A stretch of DNA of 64,000 nt from Anaeromyxobacter paludicola (GCF_023169965.1 NZ_AP025592.1:2542001-2606000); one strand, 5' to 3'. Shown: positions 9,071 to 18,270, numbered from the stretch's first letter. Notes: a model not told the origin generated them from the letters alone. Numbers and translations: made by a program.

Positions 9071-10369
9071 TCACCGGCCCTCGCGCGGGCCCGCGCCGAC
9101 CAGCCCGCGCAGGAGATCGGCCCGGTCGAGGGCGCCGACCAGCCGCCCCTCCCCGTCGGTCACGCAGAGGAGGTCGTGGCCGCCCTCGAGCGACAGCGAC
9201 ACCGCCTCGGCGAGCGTCCCGTCCTCCCGCACCTGCGCCGCGTCTCCCATCAGCTCGGACGCGGTGCGGGCGAGCGCGTGCTGCTCGCCCGCGAGCTCGG
9301 CGGGCTCGAGGCTCGCCGGCGGCGCCCGGCGGGTGAGCGACTGGAGCGCCAGCGCGCGGAACGAGGGCGTCACGCGGTCGAGCAGCGCGGCGTCGCTCAC
9401 GACCCCGAGCGCCCGCCCGCCGGCGCCGGCCACGATGGCGCGGCCGACCGGCGTCGAGAGCACCGCCCGGAGCACCTCCGGCAGCGGCGCGTCGGGGGGC
9501 AGCACCGGCACGTCGTGCCGCACCAGCGCCCGGATCGGCGCGCCCGCCTCCACCCAGGCCTCGCGGGCCGGGACCTCGCCCGCCGAGAAGCCGCCGGCCA
9601 CGCTCCGGAGCAGGTCGAGCCGGGTCACGACGCCGGCCAGCCGCCCCTCGCGATCCACCACCGGCACCCGCTTCAGCTTGCGGTGCGCCATGACCTCCGC
9701 CACCCAGGGCAGCGGCATGTCGGCGCCGACCGCCACCGCGGGCCGGCTCATCACGTCGGCGGCGGTGCGCCCCTCCCCGCCGAGCCGCTCGAGCAGGCGC
9801 GACAGCTCGGGCGTGTCGAGCGCGGGCAGGAGGTCGAGCCGGACCGGGAGCCCGCCGCGGGTGACCAGGTCGCCGCCCGTGATCATGCCGACCGGCCGCC
9901 CCTCCTCCACCACCGGGACGCCGCGCCACGGCGCGCGGAGCGCGAGCTCCACCACCTCCCGGAGCGGCGCCCCGGGCGGCACCGACGCCACCTCGCGCGT
10001 CATGACGTCGGCGGCGGTGAGCCGGTGCGGCAGGGGCCGCAGCCGCAGCGGCCCCTGCGCCACCTCCACCGTCTCCACCGTCACGAGCGCCCGCGGCACC
10101 AGGGCGCAGGCGCGGGTGAGGAGCCGGTCGACCACCCGCGGGTCGTCCACCCACTCCACCAGGATCGGGAGCCGCCGCGCCACGTCCACGAGGTGGCTCA
10201 CGTGCAGCTCGCCCCCGCCGCCGAACCCCTCGACGGCGCGGAACGCGCTCGCCCCCCGGGCGCCCTCGCGCTGCAGCCACTCGACGAGCGCGAGGTGGGC
10301 CGGCTCCCGCCCGACCCGGTCGTCCTCGCCGAGGTAGATGCGGACCCGCTTCGCGGTGACGGCGTCCAT
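9071..10369 (-). CDS. DUF190-CBS protein: PII-like domain plus four CBS motifs
   Basis: This 432-residue cytoplasmic protein starts with a DUF190 domain (about 1-105, RVRIYLGEDDRVG ... GFGGGGELH), a GlnB/PII-like fold. Four CBS motifs follow in two tandem pairs; recognisable units are TAADVMTREVASVPP, TAADVMSRPAVAVGAD, a third around APIRALVRHDVPVLPPD and a fourth near ASELMGDAAQVREDG. CBS pairs usually bind adenosine nucleotides and DUF190 trimers may bind small ligands, so a sensory role is inferred. DUF190 often accompanies fluoride exporters (CrcB), but no crcB is nearby. The start is an ATG at 10369; the gene appears monocistronic. Confidence 0.85.
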   Translation of the reverse strand: MDAVTAKRVRIYLGEDDRVGREPAHLALVEWLQREGARGASAFRAVEGFGGGGELHVSHLVDVARRLPILVEWVDDPRVVDRLLTRACALVPRALVTVETVEVAQGPLRLRPLPHRLTAADVMTREVASVPPGAPLREVVELALRAPWRGVPVVEEGRPVGMITGGDLVTRGGLPVRLDLLPALDTPELSRLLERLGGEGRTAADVMSRPAVAVGADMPLPWVAEVMAHRKLKRVPVVDREGRLAGVVTRLDLLRSVAGGFSAGEVPAREAWVEAGAPIRALVRHDVPVLPPDAPLPEVLRAVLSTPVGRAIVAGAGGRALGVVSDAALLDRVTPSFRALALQSLTRRAPPASLEPAELAGEQHALARTASELMGDAAQVREDGTLAEAVSLSLEGGHDLLCVTDGEGRLVGALDRADLLRGLVGAGPREGR

Positions 10370-10447
10370 GGGAGCCCCCTGACGATCCTACCGCGCCGGC
10401 GAGGGGCGGGCCGTCCCGGTGAGGGGGTCACACGCCCGGTGGCCCCG

Positions 10448-10963
10448 TCAGCTCCGCCTGGCGAACTGCGCCACCAACGCCGCCCGGAGGGGCTCGTGCC
10501 GGCCCGGCGCGAACGCGGCGCAGCGCCGGGCCACCACCTCGGCGAGCCCCGGCCAGGCCTCGAAGAACCTGCCCGCCGGCAGCTCGCCGCGGTGCACCGC
10601 CTCGAGGAAGTCCCAGACGACCGCCCGGATCTCGTCGGCGAGCCGCTCCGCGTCGGCGCGGTCGAGCCCCAGCGGGGACGCGACGGCGGCCGAGATCCGC
10701 GCCGACATGATGCGCCCCTCGAGCAGGGAGAGCTCCAGCGCGTCGTCCGCGCGGTACCAGCGCTCGCCGCGGCGCCGGGCGGCGCGCTGCACCTCCGCCT
10801 CCTCCACGCTCAGGAGCCGCGCGCCGTGCCCGAGCAGGTCGAGCGCCGCGTGGCAGCAGCGCTCCACGTCGGCGCCCACCGCGAGCTCCACGAGCGCGAA
10901 CCGCCCCGAGCCCTCCATGGCGGCGGCGGCGACGCCTTCGATCGCTTCCAGTCGCGCCAGCAC
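10448..10963 (-). CDS. Conserved hypothetical protein, 171 residues
   Basis: I do not recognise this protein. It has no signal peptide or membrane helix. An N-terminal alpha/beta-like stretch (LARLEAIEGVAAAAMEG) contains a vicinal CC pair (VERCCHAAL); a helical C-terminal half has LADEIRAVVWDFLEAVHRGE. Amino-acid composition and high third-position G+C look like a real gene. It ends 78 nt after the start of the DUF190-CBS gene on the same strand, but the two need not be co-transcribed. The upstream 238 nt contain no other gene. Confidence 0.5.
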   Translation of the reverse strand: MLARLEAIEGVAAAAMEGSGRFALVELAVGADVERCCHAALDLLGHGARLLSVEEAEVQRAARRRGERWYRADDALELSLLEGRIMSARISAAVASPLGLDRADAERLADEIRAVVWDFLEAVHRGELPAGRFFEAWPGLAEVVARRCAAFAPGRHEPLRAALVAQFARRS

Positions 10964-11201
10964 GGGCGCGATCAGGGTCCCTCAGGCGAGCCCCGGGACG
11001 GGACCTCAGCCGAAGCGGGAAGAGTGGAACGCCAGGGAAACGGGCATGGGCGGCGAGTCTACTCCCATCCGGCGCGAGCCGCGCTCGGCGCGCCGCTCTT
11101 CGTTCGGGGGTGCCTCACCGGAGGCAGGGCGCGCGCGGCGCCGCTCCCGCTCGCGCGGACGAGCGGCCGCACCCGCGCGGCGGGCCGTTCTCGACTAGGC
11201 T

Positions 11202-11960
11202 GTGCCGGTGACCCCGGGAACCATCGCCCTGCTCGCCCTCTCGGCCTTCGCGGCGGGCGCCGTGGACGCCGTCGCCGGCGGCGGCGGCCTCATCACGGTG
11301 CCGGCCCTCATCGCGGCGGGCCTGCCGCCGCACCTCGCGCTCGGCACCAACAAGGGCCAGGCCGTGTTCGGGGTGCTCGCCTCCTACCTCCGCTTCCGCC
11401 GCGCCGGGATGATCGACGCCGCCCGCGCCAAGGTGGCCTTCCCGGCGGGGTTCGCGGGCTCGCTCCTGGGCGCGGGGCTCGTGCTCCTCCTCTCCCCCGC
11501 CGCGCTCAAGCCGGTGGTGCTGGGGCTCCTGGTGGCGGTGGCGGCCTTCCTCGCCTTCCGGCGCCCCGGCCCGCCGAAGCCGCGCGCGCGGCCGCTCCCG
11601 CCCGGGCCCACGGCGGCGGCCATCGCCCTCGTCATCGGCTGCTACGACGGCTTCTTCGGGCCCGGGACCGGCACCTTCCTCATCGTGGCCTTCGTGGCGC
11701 TCCTGGGCGACGGGCTGGCGCAGGCGTCGGCGGGGGCCAAGGTGGTCAACCTCGCCTCCAACCTGGCGGCCTTCGCCCTCTTCGCCTGGCGGGGCACGGT
11801 CCTCTGGCCGGTGGCGCTCCCGATGGCCGTGGCGCAGATGAGCGGCAGCTGGGTGGGGGCGCACCTCGCGGTCCGGCGCGGGGACGCGTTCGTGCGCAAG
11901 GTGGTGCTGGCGGTGGTGCTCGCGCTGGTGGTGAAGCTGGGGAGGGACCTCCTCTCGTAG
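11202..11960 (+). CDS. TSUP/TauE-SafE family membrane transporter
   Basis: This 252-residue protein has about seven to eight predicted helices with the family features AGAVDAVAGGGGLITVPALIAAG in the first repeat and GCYDGFFGPGTGTFL at the start of the second. The family exports sulfite, sulfonates or other organic anions from the cytoplasm, and this length is typical. A GTG at 11202 or a second GTG at 11208 can serve as start. There is no sulfur-metabolism gene next to it, so the substrate is open. Confidence 0.85.
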   Translation: MPVTPGTIALLALSAFAAGAVDAVAGGGGLITVPALIAAGLPPHLALGTNKGQAVFGVLASYLRFRRAGMIDAARAKVAFPAGFAGSLLGAGLVLLLSPAALKPVVLGLLVAVAAFLAFRRPGPPKPRARPLPPGPTAAAIALVIGCYDGFFGPGTGTFLIVAFVALLGDGLAQASAGAKVVNLASNLAAFALFAWRGTVLWPVALPMAVAQMSGSWVGAHLAVRRGDAFVRKVVLAVVLALVVKLGRDLLS

Positions 11961-12098
11961 CGGCCTTCCTCGGGCCTCGCCTCCCGCCCCCTCCGGTCTG
12001 CGCGGGCGCGCCCCGTCCGAGCCGGTGCGTGGCGAGGCGGGCCGGTTAGTCAAGCCGTCCGACGTCACCTTCCGTCAACGGTCACCCAAGGAGCCGCC

Positions 12099-12380
12099 AT
12101 GAAGCGCCTCGCCCTCGCCGCCGTCCTCGCCTCGCTCGCCCTGCCGGCCGCCGCGCGCCAGCCCAACACCTACCAGGTGACGGGGCCGGTGCTGGAGGTC
12201 TCGGACGACATGGTCGTCGTGCAGAAGGGGAAGGAGAAGTGGGAGATCGCCCGCACCGCCGACACCAAGGTCACGGGCGACCTCAAGGTCGGCGCCAAGG
12301 TCACGGTCGAGTACCGCATGACCGCCGCCACGGTCGAGGTGAAGGGCGACAAGGCTGGCAAGGCCAAGGCCAAGAAGTAG
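12099..12380 (+). CDS. Small secreted protein with OB-like beta domain
   Basis: This 93-residue protein begins with a signal peptide (KRLALAAVLASLALPAAA) and carries one short beta-rich domain (TGPVLEVSDDMVVVQKGKEK ... LKVGAKVTVEYR), followed by a Lys/Ala tail. The pattern 'effect of X on V, then GAKVTVEYR' is that of small DUF5666-like or OB-fold periplasmic proteins. A second protein of the same kind occurs at 34182-34508. It is preceded by an AAGGAGCC site and ends 4 nt before the nitronate monooxygenase gene, so the two may be co-transcribed. Function unknown. Confidence 0.7.
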   Translation: MKRLALAAVLASLALPAAARQPNTYQVTGPVLEVSDDMVVVQKGKEKWEIARTADTKVTGDLKVGAKVTVEYRMTAATVEVKGDKAGKAKAKK

Positions 12381-12384
12381 CGCC

Positions 12385-13458
12385 ATGACCTGGCCACGCG
12401 ACCTCGCCGACCGGCTCGGCGTCCGGCTCCCGATCTTCCTGGCGCCGATGGCCGGCGGCCCCTCCACGCCGGCGCTCGCGGCGGCCGTCTCGGAGGCAGG
12501 CGGGCTCGGCGCGCTCGGGTGCGGATACTCCGCGCCCGAGCAGATCCGGGCCGAGGTGGAGGAGGTGCGGCGGCGCACGCAGGCGCCGTTCGCGGTGAAC
12601 CTCTTCGCCCCGGAGCCCCACGACTGGCCGCCGCCCGCCGAGCCGCTCGCCCGCGCGGCGTCGCGGCTGCAGGCCTACCGCGACGAGCTCGGGCTCGGGC
12701 CGGTGGGCGACCTGCCGCCGCCACCCGACTTCGATGCGCAGCTCGAGCTGGTGCTGGAGCTGCGGCCGCGGGCGCTGTCGATCACCTCTGGCGCCCTCCC
12801 GCCCGCCCGCGTGAAGACGCTGCACGACGCCGGGATCCTCGTGATGGCGACGGCGACCACGCCTGCCGAGGCAGAGGTGCTCGAGGCCTCGGGCGTGGAC
12901 GCGGTCGTGACGCAGGGGGCGGAGGCGGGCGGACACCGCGCGAACTTCCTCGCACCGGGCGAGCGCTCCTTCATCGGGACGATGGCTCTCGTGCCGCGGG
13001 TGGCCGACGCGGTGAAGGTCCCGGTGGTGGCGGCGGGCGGGATCATGGACGGGCGCGGCATCGCCGCCTGCCTCGCGCTCGGCGCGAGCGCCGTCTCGCT
13101 CGGGACGGCGTTCCTGGCCTGCGACGAGAGCGGGGCAGCCGCCGCGCACAAGGCGGCCCTGCGCGCCGCCCCCGGCGATGACGCGACCGGGCTCACGCGC
13201 GCCTTCTCGGGGAAGCCGGCGCGGGGGCTCGTGAACCGGTTCATGCGCGAGCAGGCCGCGAGCGCCGACGTCCTCCCCTATCCGGCACAGAACCAGCTCA
13301 CCGCCGGGCTGCGCCGCGAAGCGGCCAGGCAGGGCCGGTCCGACCTCATGAGCTTCTGGGCGGGCCAGGGGGCGCCGCTCGCGCGCGGCGGGCCGGCGGG
13401 CCGGCTCCTCGCGGCGCTCGCCGAGGAGGCCGAGGCGGCGCTGCGCCGGCTGGGCTGA
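12385..13458 (+). CDS. Nitronate monooxygenase (2-nitropropane dioxygenase family)
   Basis: This 357-residue FMN-dependent TIM-barrel protein has the class I signature segments: LPIFLAPMAGG at the N-terminus, TQGAEAGGHRANF with the catalytic His, and VVAAGGIMDGRGIAACLALGA for phosphate binding of FMN. It oxidises nitronates such as propionate-3-nitronate, mostly as detoxification. The ATG lies 4 nt after the small secreted protein gene. The length is normal for the family and nothing is missing. Confidence 0.88.
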   Translation: MTWPRDLADRLGVRLPIFLAPMAGGPSTPALAAAVSEAGGLGALGCGYSAPEQIRAEVEEVRRRTQAPFAVNLFAPEPHDWPPPAEPLARAASRLQAYRDELGLGPVGDLPPPPDFDAQLELVLELRPRALSITSGALPPARVKTLHDAGILVMATATTPAEAEVLEASGVDAVVTQGAEAGGHRANFLAPGERSFIGTMALVPRVADAVKVPVVAAGGIMDGRGIAACLALGASAVSLGTAFLACDESGAAAAHKAALRAAPGDDATGLTRAFSGKPARGLVNRFMREQAASADVLPYPAQNQLTAGLRREAARQGRSDLMSFWAGQGAPLARGGPAGRLLAALAEEAEAALRRLG

Positions 13459-13581
13459 GGCGCGCCCGCCCTCGCTGATTCCCGCTGCCGCGCCGGCGGC
13501 CTCGCGCCGCGTCTCAGTGGGGGATCCGCGCGCTGCGAGCCTGCGAGCCGCCGCGCGGCCGGTTAACGAATCGCAAACCTC

Positions 13582-13597
13582 CCTTTTCTCCAAAAGG
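13582..13597 (+). promoter_or_regulatory. Ribosome-binding site of the liv operon inside a short inverted repeat
   Basis: The Shine-Dalgarno AAAAGG (13592-13597) pairs perfectly with CCTTTT (13582-13587) across a CTCC loop and lies 8 nt before the ATG at 13606. The site decides the start codon. Pairing would hide the ribosome-binding site, so translational control is conceivable, though six pairs rich in A-U is weak. Confidence 0.35.
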
Positions 13598-13605
13598 TGA
13601 CACGC

Positions 13606-14751
13606 ATGCACCCGCTCGCACTCACCCTCGCCCTGCTCGCCGCGGCCGGCGGCGAGGTCAAGATCGGCGTCTTCTCCCCCTTCACCGGCGGCTCCGCCGG
13701 GATGGGGCTCTCGATGCGCAACGGCGTCCGGCTCGCCGCCGACGAGATCAACGCCAAGGGCGGGATCCTCGGCAAGAAGGTCGTGCTGGTGGAGCGCGAC
13801 GACGAGGCCAAGAACGAGAAGGGCGGCCAGATCCTGCAGGAGCTCATCAACCGCGAGCACGTGGCCGCCATCCTCGGCCCCACCAACACCGGCGTGGGCG
13901 ACGCCTCCACCCGCTACGCCGAGCAGGCGAAGATCCCCATGATCGTGAACGTGTCGGCCGGCACGCGGGTGAACGAGCTCTTCCCGCAGTACCCCGACAA
14001 CTACGTCTTCCGCCTCGCCGCCGGCGACGTGGTCCAGTCGGACATGATCGTGAAGGAGGCGCTCGACGCCCGTCACTTCAAGAAGCCGGCGCTCCTCTGC
14101 GACGACACCAACTACGGCCAGAACGGGCGCGCCAAGATGGAGAAGGCGCTCGAGAAGCGCGGGGTGAAGCCGGTGTACGTCGGCAAGTTCAAGATCAAGG
14201 ACACCGACATGACGCCGCAGCTCCAGGAGGCGCGCGCCGCCGGGGCCGACGTGATCCTGGCCTACGGCATCGGCCCCGAGCTCGCCGCGGTCGCCAACTC
14301 CATGGAGCGCATCGGCTGGAAGACCGACCTCATCGGCAGCTGGACGCTCTCGATGGCGGCCTTCATCAACAACGCCGGCCAGAACGGCAACGGCGCGACC
14401 ATGCCCCAGACCTTCATCGAGGCCGGGGCCACCAGCGGCAAGGCGAAGCAGTTCGTGGACGCCTACCACAAGAAGTTCAACGAGAGCCCGATCTCGGTCG
14501 CCGTGGCCGCCGCCCAGGGCTACGACTCGCTCTACCTGCTGAAGCTCGCCATGGAGCAGGCCGGCTCGACCGACGGCCCGAAGGTGAAGGCCGCCCTCGA
14601 GAACCTCAAGGCGCCCTACGACGGCGTCACCGGCCACTACGCCCCGCCCTTCACGCCGCAGGACCACGAGGCGGTGAAGGAGGCCAACGTGGTGATGGGC
14701 GTGGTCAAGGGCGGCAAGGTGGTGCCGCCCGGCGCCACGGCGAAGAAGTAG
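13606..14751 (+). CDS. livK: Branched-chain amino-acid ABC transporter, substrate-binding protein (LivK type)
   Basis: This 381-residue protein has a short signal peptide and a mature part beginning EVKIGVFSPFTGGSAGMG, the standard opening of Leu/Ile/Val-binding proteins (type I periplasmic binding fold, Peripla_BP_6). It captures the substrate in the periplasm for the LivH/LivMG/LivF transporter encoded directly after. Ligands could be branched-chain amino acids, amides or aromatic acids; the sequence does not decide. The ATG at 13606 is preferred because of the AAAAGG site; a GTG at 13597 overlaps that site and would add an Arg to the signal. Confidence 0.88.
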   Translation: MHPLALTLALLAAAGGEVKIGVFSPFTGGSAGMGLSMRNGVRLAADEINAKGGILGKKVVLVERDDEAKNEKGGQILQELINREHVAAILGPTNTGVGDASTRYAEQAKIPMIVNVSAGTRVNELFPQYPDNYVFRLAAGDVVQSDMIVKEALDARHFKKPALLCDDTNYGQNGRAKMEKALEKRGVKPVYVGKFKIKDTDMTPQLQEARAAGADVILAYGIGPELAAVANSMERIGWKTDLIGSWTLSMAAFINNAGQNGNGATMPQTFIEAGATSGKAKQFVDAYHKKFNESPISVAVAAAQGYDSLYLLKLAMEQAGSTDGPKVKAALENLKAPYDGVTGHYAPPFTPQDHEAVKEANVVMGVVKGGKVVPPGATAKK

Positions 14752-14760
14752 GGGGCCCCC

Positions 14761-15669
14761 GTGCAGACCCTGCAGCTCCTCTGGAGCGGCGTGGCGCAGG
14801 GGATGATCTACGCGCTGGTGGCCTTCGGCTACAACATCACCTTCTCCACCTCGCGGACGCTCAACTTCTCGCTCGGCAACATCCTCATGGTGGGGGGCGT
14901 GGTGGGGTACGTCCTCTACATGACGCAGGGCCACCCGTTCCTCTACCCGGTGGCGGGCGTCATCGCGGTGGGCGCGGTCACCGGCCTCGTGCTGCACAAG
15001 GTGGCGGTGGAGCCCTCGCTCCGGACCCGCTCGCAGCACGCCTGGATCCTGGCGACGCTGGCGTTCGGCATCATCCTCAAGAACGCGGCCGAGGTCTTCT
15101 GGTCCACCGACGACTTCAAGATGCGCTCCCCGCTCGGCGACGCGCCGCTCCGGCTCCTCGGCCACCGGGCCGCCGACGGCTCGGTCCAGGGCGGCCTCGG
15201 GATCTACCCCCAGGAGATCCTCATCATCGCCGTGTCGCTCGCCATCGTCGCCGGGGTGGAGTTCCTGAAGCGGCGCACCCTCCTCGGCAAGGCGGTGGTG
15301 GCGGTCTCGGAGGACAAGGAGACCGCGAGCCTCATGGGGGTGGACCAGAAGAAGGTGATCCTGGGCTCGTTCGCGCTCTCGGCGGCCATCGCCGCCGTGG
15401 GCGGCCTCCTGGTCGCGCCCATCACGCTCGTCTCCGCCACCATGGGCACGGTGCTCGGCGTGAAGGCCTACTCGGCCTCGATCATCGGCGGCCTCGAGTC
15501 GGGGCTCGGCGCGGTGGTGGGCGGCCTGGTCATCGGCCTCTCCGAGGCGCTCACCGCCCGCTTCGTCTCCACCGGCTACAAGGACATCCCGGGCTTCGCC
15601 TTCCTCATCCTCCTGCTCCTCTTCAAGCCGTCCGGCCTGTTCGGCAAGGCCGCGATCCGGAAGGTCTGA
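14761..15669 (+). CDS. livH: Branched-chain amino-acid ABC transporter permease LivH
   Basis: This 302-residue inner-membrane protein has about eight helices. The opening QLLWSGVAQGMIYALVAFGYN and the EAA-like loop AVSEDKETASLMGVD with IIGGLESGLGAVVGG match LivH. It forms one half of the membrane channel with the LivM half of the next protein. The GTG start is 9 nt after the livK stop, so translation is coupled. Confidence 0.92.
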   Translation: MQTLQLLWSGVAQGMIYALVAFGYNITFSTSRTLNFSLGNILMVGGVVGYVLYMTQGHPFLYPVAGVIAVGAVTGLVLHKVAVEPSLRTRSQHAWILATLAFGIILKNAAEVFWSTDDFKMRSPLGDAPLRLLGHRAADGSVQGGLGIYPQEILIIAVSLAIVAGVEFLKRRTLLGKAVVAVSEDKETASLMGVDQKKVILGSFALSAAIAAVGGLLVAPITLVSATMGTVLGVKAYSASIIGGLESGLGAVVGGLVIGLSEALTARFVSTGYKDIPGFAFLILLLLFKPSGLFGKAAIRKV

Positions 15670-15676
15670 CCCCGCG

Positions 15677-17539
15677 ATGCGCCGGCTCTGGCCCCTGCTC
15701 CTCCCGCTGCCGCTCCTCCTGCCGGTGCTGGTGGAGAGCCCCTACTACGTCCACGGGCTTGCCTGCCGCATCATGATCTACACGCTGCTCGTGGCCTCGC
15801 TCGACCTGGTGGTCGGCTACATCGGCGACGTCTCGATCGGCCACGCCGGCTTCTTCGCCATCGGCGCCTACACGGTGGCGATGCTCACCGCCACCCCCGA
15901 GGTGAACCCCGACAGCTCGGTGGCCTTCTTCCCGCAGCTGCCGTTCCTGGTCGCCCTCGCGGCCGGCGTGCTCCTCGCCGCGCTCGCCGGCTTCGTGCTC
16001 GCCTTCCCCGCCCTGCGATCGTCGGGCCCCTACCTCGCCGTCATCACCATCGCCTACGGGCTCATCGTCTACACCTTCATCAACGAGCAGGAGCGGTTCA
16101 CCAACGGCACGAAGGGCGTGACCCTGCTCCCGCTCCGCGCCTTCGGCGTGGACCTGTCCGGGAACCACTTCGTCTGGGTGGTCTACCCGTTCCTGGCGCT
16201 GGTGCTCTATGGCCTCCACAACCTGGGGCGGAGCTTCTGGGGGCGCGCCTTCGAGGCCATCAAGCACTCGAGCGTGGCGGCGAGCTGCTGCGGCATCTCG
16301 CGCCCCTACTACAAGATCTGGGCGTTCGTGATCTCGGCGGCCGTGGCCGGGCTCGCCGGCGGCCTCTTCGCCCAGCTCGACGCGTACATCGCGCCCAACA
16401 CCTTCTCCTACAACCTCTCGGTGGAGTTCCTCATCGCCCTCATCTTCGGCGGCGTGCGCTCCATCCTGGGCAACCTGGTGGGCGTGTCGGTCTTCGTGGT
16501 GCTGCCCGACGTCTTCAGCGCCTTCGCCGACTACCGGCTCATGGTCTACGGCGCGCTGCTGCTGGTGGTGCTCTTCTTCCTGCCCGCCGGCATCGCCGGC
16601 CTGGTGCGGCGCGCCCTCGCCCCGTTCACGCGCAAGGACCTCGAGGCGGAGCGGGCGGCGCTCGAGGACGCGTCGCGGGGCCTGGCGGTGCTCCCCGAGC
16701 CGCCGCCGCCGGGCGCGGCCGCCGCCCCCTCGCTCGCGCTCGACGGCGTCACCATGCGCTTCGGCGGCCTCACCGCCGTGAACGGCCTCAGCTTCGAGGT
16801 CGCGCCCGGGAAGGTGCGCGGGCTCATCGGGCCGAACGGCTCCGGCAAGAGCACCACCGTGAACCTCCTCACCGGGCTCTACGTCCCCACCTCGGGCGGG
16901 ATCTCCTTCCGCGGCCGCGCCCTCGGCAGGCTCCCGCCGCACGAGCGGGCCCGCGCCGGGATGGCCCGGACCTTCCAGAACCTGCAGCTCTTCGGCGACC
17001 TCACCGCGCTCGAGAACGTGCTCGTCGGGCTGCACGCCTCCTTCCACTGCAAGCTCTGGCAGGTGGCGCTCCGCACCCCGGCGGCCCGGCGCGAGGAGCG
17101 GGCGCTCCGGGCGCGGGCGTACGCGCTGCTCCGGTTCGTGGGGCTCGAGCGGAGCGCGTTCGAGCTGGCGCGGAACCTCCCCTACGGCCAGGCGCGGCTC
17201 CTCGAGATCGCGCGCGCCCTCGCCCTCGCGCCCCGGCTGCTCCTCCTCGACGAGCCGGCGGCCGGGCTGACCGGCGGCGAGATCGAGGCCATGAGCGCGC
17301 TGGTGGGGCGCATCAAGGCCGCCGGCATCGCGGTGCTCCTCATCGAGCACCACATGGACATGGTGATGGCCGTCTCCGACGAGGTGACGGTGCTCGACTT
17401 CGGGAAGAAGATCGCCGAGGGCGCGCCCCGCGCGGTGCAGGACGATCCGGCCGTGCAGGAGGCCTACCTCGGCAAGCACGCCTCGGCCATCGGGCGCTTC
17501 GAGCCGCCCACGGACGAGGCGGGGACGGTGCGGGCATGA
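15677..17539 (+). CDS. livM/livG: Fused LivM permease-LivG ATPase of the branched-chain amino-acid transporter
   Basis: This 620-residue protein is a natural fusion. Residues 1 to about 320 are a LivM-type permease with DLVVGYIGDVSIGHAGFFAIGA and EAIKHSSVAASCCGI; a Pro-rich linker (LPEPPPPGAAAAPS) leads to a LivG-type ATPase. The ATPase has Walker A GPNGSGKS (385-392), LLLDEPAAGLTGGE for Walker B, and the LivG ending with the H-loop IEHHMDMVM. The usual LSGG-type signature is replaced by NLPYGQARLLEIARAL, as usual in LivG proteins. It begins 7 nt after livH and overlaps livF by 4 nt. Fusion fixes a 1:1 ratio of this permease half and ATPase. Confidence 0.92.
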   Translation: MRRLWPLLLPLPLLLPVLVESPYYVHGLACRIMIYTLLVASLDLVVGYIGDVSIGHAGFFAIGAYTVAMLTATPEVNPDSSVAFFPQLPFLVALAAGVLLAALAGFVLAFPALRSSGPYLAVITIAYGLIVYTFINEQERFTNGTKGVTLLPLRAFGVDLSGNHFVWVVYPFLALVLYGLHNLGRSFWGRAFEAIKHSSVAASCCGISRPYYKIWAFVISAAVAGLAGGLFAQLDAYIAPNTFSYNLSVEFLIALIFGGVRSILGNLVGVSVFVVLPDVFSAFADYRLMVYGALLLVVLFFLPAGIAGLVRRALAPFTRKDLEAERAALEDASRGLAVLPEPPPPGAAAAPSLALDGVTMRFGGLTAVNGLSFEVAPGKVRGLIGPNGSGKSTTVNLLTGLYVPTSGGISFRGRALGRLPPHERARAGMARTFQNLQLFGDLTALENVLVGLHASFHCKLWQVALRTPAARREERALRARAYALLRFVGLERSAFELARNLPYGQARLLEIARALALAPRLLLLDEPAAGLTGGEIEAMSALVGRIKAAGIAVLLIEHHMDMVMAVSDEVTVLDFGKKIAEGAPRAVQDDPAVQEAYLGKHASAIGRFEPPTDEAGTVRA

Positions 17540-18270
17540 CGGCGCTCCTGCAGGTCTCGGGGCTCGAGGTCGCCTACGGCCGGATCCTGGCGCTGAAGGG
17601 GCTCGACCTCGAGGTGGCCCCGGGCGAGCTGGTGGCGGTCATCGGGTCGAACGGCGCCGGCAAGACCACCACGCTCAAGACCATCTCCGGGCTCCTGCGC
17701 CCGGCGGCGGGCGAGGTCCGCTTCGAGGGGCGCAGCCTCGCCGGCGTGGCGCCGCACGCCATCGCGGCGCTCGGCATCGCGCACGTCCCGGAGGGTCGCA
17801 AGGTGTTCGCCACGCAGACCGTCGCCGACAACCTCCAGCTCGGCGCCTACCTGCGCCTGCGGCGCGGCGAGAAGCGGGCGGTGGCCGCGTCGATCGCGTC
17901 GATGTACGAGACCTTCCCGCGGCTCGCCGAGCGGCGGGATCAGCTCGCGGGGACGCTCTCCGGCGGCGAGCAGCAGATGCTCGCCATCGCCCGCGCGCTC
18001 GTCTCCGAGCCGAAGCTCCTGCTCCTCGACGAGCCGTCGATGGGGCTCGCGCCGGTCGTCATCGACGAGGTGATGCGGCTCGTCGAGCGGCTGAAGCAGG
18101 CGCGCCAGGTGACGATCCTGCTCGTGGAGCAGCTCGCCTACCGCGCCCTCGAGGTGGCCGACCGCGGCTACGTGATCGAGCAGGGCCGGATCCGGCTCTC
18201 GGGGCCGGCCCGCGACCTCCTCCGCGACGAGGGTGTCCGGCGCGCCTACCTCGGCTCCACCGCCGCCTGA
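17536..18270 (+). CDS. livF: Branched-chain amino-acid ABC transporter ATPase LivF
   Basis: This 244-residue ATPase has Walker A GSNGAGKTT, signature LSGGEQQMLAIARAL and Walker B LLLLDEPSMGLAP, all typical of LivF. It pairs with the LivG half of the fused protein to power uptake. The ATG overlaps the livMG stop (ATGA), so it is the last gene of the four-gene liv operon. The region after it is non-coding and rich in palindromes. Confidence 0.93.
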   Translation: MTALLQVSGLEVAYGRILALKGLDLEVAPGELVAVIGSNGAGKTTTLKTISGLLRPAAGEVRFEGRSLAGVAPHAIAALGIAHVPEGRKVFATQTVADNLQLGAYLRLRRGEKRAVAASIASMYETFPRLAERRDQLAGTLSGGEQQMLAIARALVSEPKLLLLDEPSMGLAPVVIDEVMRLVERLKQARQVTILLVEQLAYRALEVADRGYVIEQGRIRLSGPARDLLRDEGVRRAYLGSTAA

